From positions 1 to 7,308 of the forward strand of contig JAGDAM010000306.1 in NCBI GenBank assembly GCA_017959485.1: a DNA stretch of 7,308 bases. Direction: 5' to 3'. This document shows, in pieces, positions 6,494-7,308 of this stretch. Both the position numbers and the translations under genes were made by a program. Each line of letters starts with the position of its first letter. The stretch's first letter is position 1. This DNA is from Clostridia bacterium (GTDB lineage: Bacteria; Bacillota_A; Clostridia; Oscillospirales; CAG-272). Under the pieces are notes generated by a model that was not told the origin of the DNA, did no database searches, and worked only from the letters and a program-made list of their open reading frames with translations.

Positions 6494-6658
6494 AGCTTAA
6501 GGCAATACCGCGGGGTTCGACGTACGCATCTTGACGGCTCATTTTCCGTCTGTGGGGGATTGCAAGTTTTCGACGTGGAAACCGGCGAAGAAAGATCCGT
6601 CGTAATGCGTGCGAAAGTTCGTAATCAGTCCGTAATAACCGAAACAGGAGTGAACAAA
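6494..6658. other. Intergenic region without a clear gene
   Basis: These 165 bp separate the small lipoprotein gene from the acetyltransferase. I see a weak 5-bp hairpin, GACGG-CTCATTTT-CCGTC (6533-6550), with no U-run, and no convincing promoter pair: TTGACG at 6531 has no -10 at 17 bp. The acetyltransferase frame stays open across much of the gap, and another forward frame is open from 6501 to a TAA at 6603-6605, so a degenerate or repeat-derived segment is possible. Nothing firm can be assigned. Confidence 0.5.
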
Positions 6659-7308
6659 TTGGATTATCAGGTTGAAAGACTCGGCGCCGGGGATTACGAC
6701 GAGCTTCTCGCGATGATGAACCGCGTCTTTCACAAGGCGGAAGGGAATACGTTCGATGTATTCCTGCCGGTTATGTGGGAGCGCGACGACGGGCATATGT
6801 CCAAACATCTCGCTATCCGCGCGGACGGAAGGATCGCTGCGGTAGTAGGCGTTTATCCTCTCCCGGCTGTGGTCGGAGGAATCCCGGTCGCCTTTTCAAC
6901 CATCGGAAACGTCGCGACGCTTCCCGAATACGAGGGAAGAGGAATGATGAAGCGCCTGATGACCGAGGCGGTCAGAGAGGCGCGCGATGCGGGCCTTGAG
7001 GTCGCGCGACTGAGCGGAGCCCGCCAGAGATACAACCGCTACGGGTTCAACAAGGCAGGCGTCGATTACCTTTTCAGACTGCGGCCGAAAAATCTCCTCG
7101 ATTTTTACGGCGGAAAAAAGCTCGAATCGGGAGAGATTGTATATTCCGGAAGCCCGTTCAGCGGAGGAGTCGGTTTTGAGAGGACGCTGACCTTCAGGCA
7201 GGTCGGACCCGACGACGAACTGCTCGCCAAAGTTATGGAACTGCAAAAACAGTCCGAGATATACGCCGTCCGCGGAGACGCGAAACAGTTTTATAAAACT
7301 CTTTCGGC
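6659..7308 (+). CDS. GNAT-family N-acetyltransferase, N-terminal 216 residues, truncated by window edge
   Basis: Predicted to transfer an acetyl group from acetyl-CoA to an unknown acceptor in the cytoplasm. The GNAT core occupies about residues 3-140. The strand and acetyl-CoA loop VATLPEYEGRGMMKRL (85-100, with G93-R94-G95) is motif A, and RYNRYGF (124-130) is the usual C-terminal Tyr/Gly/Phe motif. The chain continues without a stop to 7308, past the roughly 150 residues of a single domain, so a second domain is likely; two-domain acetyltransferases with this arrangement are known in Bacillota. The TTG start is preferred because AGGAG at 6646-6650 lies 8 nt upstream. An in-frame GTG at 6650 overlaps that site, and an ATG at 6605 would add 18 residues but has no good ribosome site. 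Relation to the lipoproteins is unclear. Confidence 0.85.
   Translation, partial: MDYQVERLGAGDYDELLAMMNRVFHKAEGNTFDVFLPVMWERDDGHMSKHLAIRADGRIAAVVGVYPLPAVVGGIPVAFSTIGNVATLPEYEGRGMMKRLMTEAVREARDAGLEVARLSGARQRYNRYGFNKAGVDYLFRLRPKNLLDFYGGKKLESGEIVYSGSPFSGGVGFERTLTFRQVGPDDELLAKVMELQKQSEIYAVRGDAKQFYKTLS

Noticed and set aside
6539..6808. Minus-strand open frame of 89 codons over the intergenic gap and the acetyltransferase start
   Set aside because: More than half of it is antisense to the GNAT N-terminus, and it has no ribosome site or promoter that I can see. The part over the gap is covered as an uncertain segment instead.

Overview
The window is GC-rich, gene-dense bacterial DNA, and it most resembles a high-GC member of the Clostridia (Bacillota), probably host-associated. 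Four things suggest this: an Rrf2-type regulator divergent from sulfur-assimilation genes, strong GGAGG-type ribosome binding sites with GTG and TTG starts, sigma-A-like promoters, and lipoproteins whose low-complexity Thr/Glu linkers and Cys-pair modules are typical of clostridial surface proteins. The taxonomic assignment is inference; there is no rRNA or other marker gene here.

Left part (1-2660): the 5' end of an Rrf2-family regulator runs leftward off the edge. A 144-bp divergent intergenic region follows, holding a good leftward promoter, a candidate rightward -10 overlapping the leftward one, a small hairpin and a short ATT microsatellite. Rightward lie metY (O-acetylhomoserine sulfhydrylase) and cysK (cysteine synthase), 35 bp apart and each with its own Shine-Dalgarno. 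Together they fix sulfide into homocysteine and cysteine. The Rrf2 protein is the obvious candidate regulator, as CymR-type Rrf2 proteins are for cysteine metabolism in other Bacillota. A 23-bp perfect inverted repeat closes the unit.

Middle part (2660-6493): a near-consensus promoter (TTGACA, 17 bp, TATTAT), overlaid by repeated ATGATAT half-sites, drives a 1023-residue predicted lipoprotein. Its order is lipobox, acidic Thr-rich stalk with ten ETTAE pentapeptides, Cys-pair repeats, a large probable beta-sandwich module, a second Cys-rich block, and a C-terminal metallo-beta-lactamase-fold domain with an intact HxHxDH motif. This is the least ordinary gene of the window. A 191-residue lipoprotein of unknown function follows 49 bp downstream and may be co-transcribed.

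Right part (6494-7308): a 165-bp gap without a clear gene, then the 5' portion of a GNAT-family acetyltransferase with a probable TTG start, cut off by the window edge. I see no tRNA, rRNA, CRISPR array, insertion sequence or phage gene.
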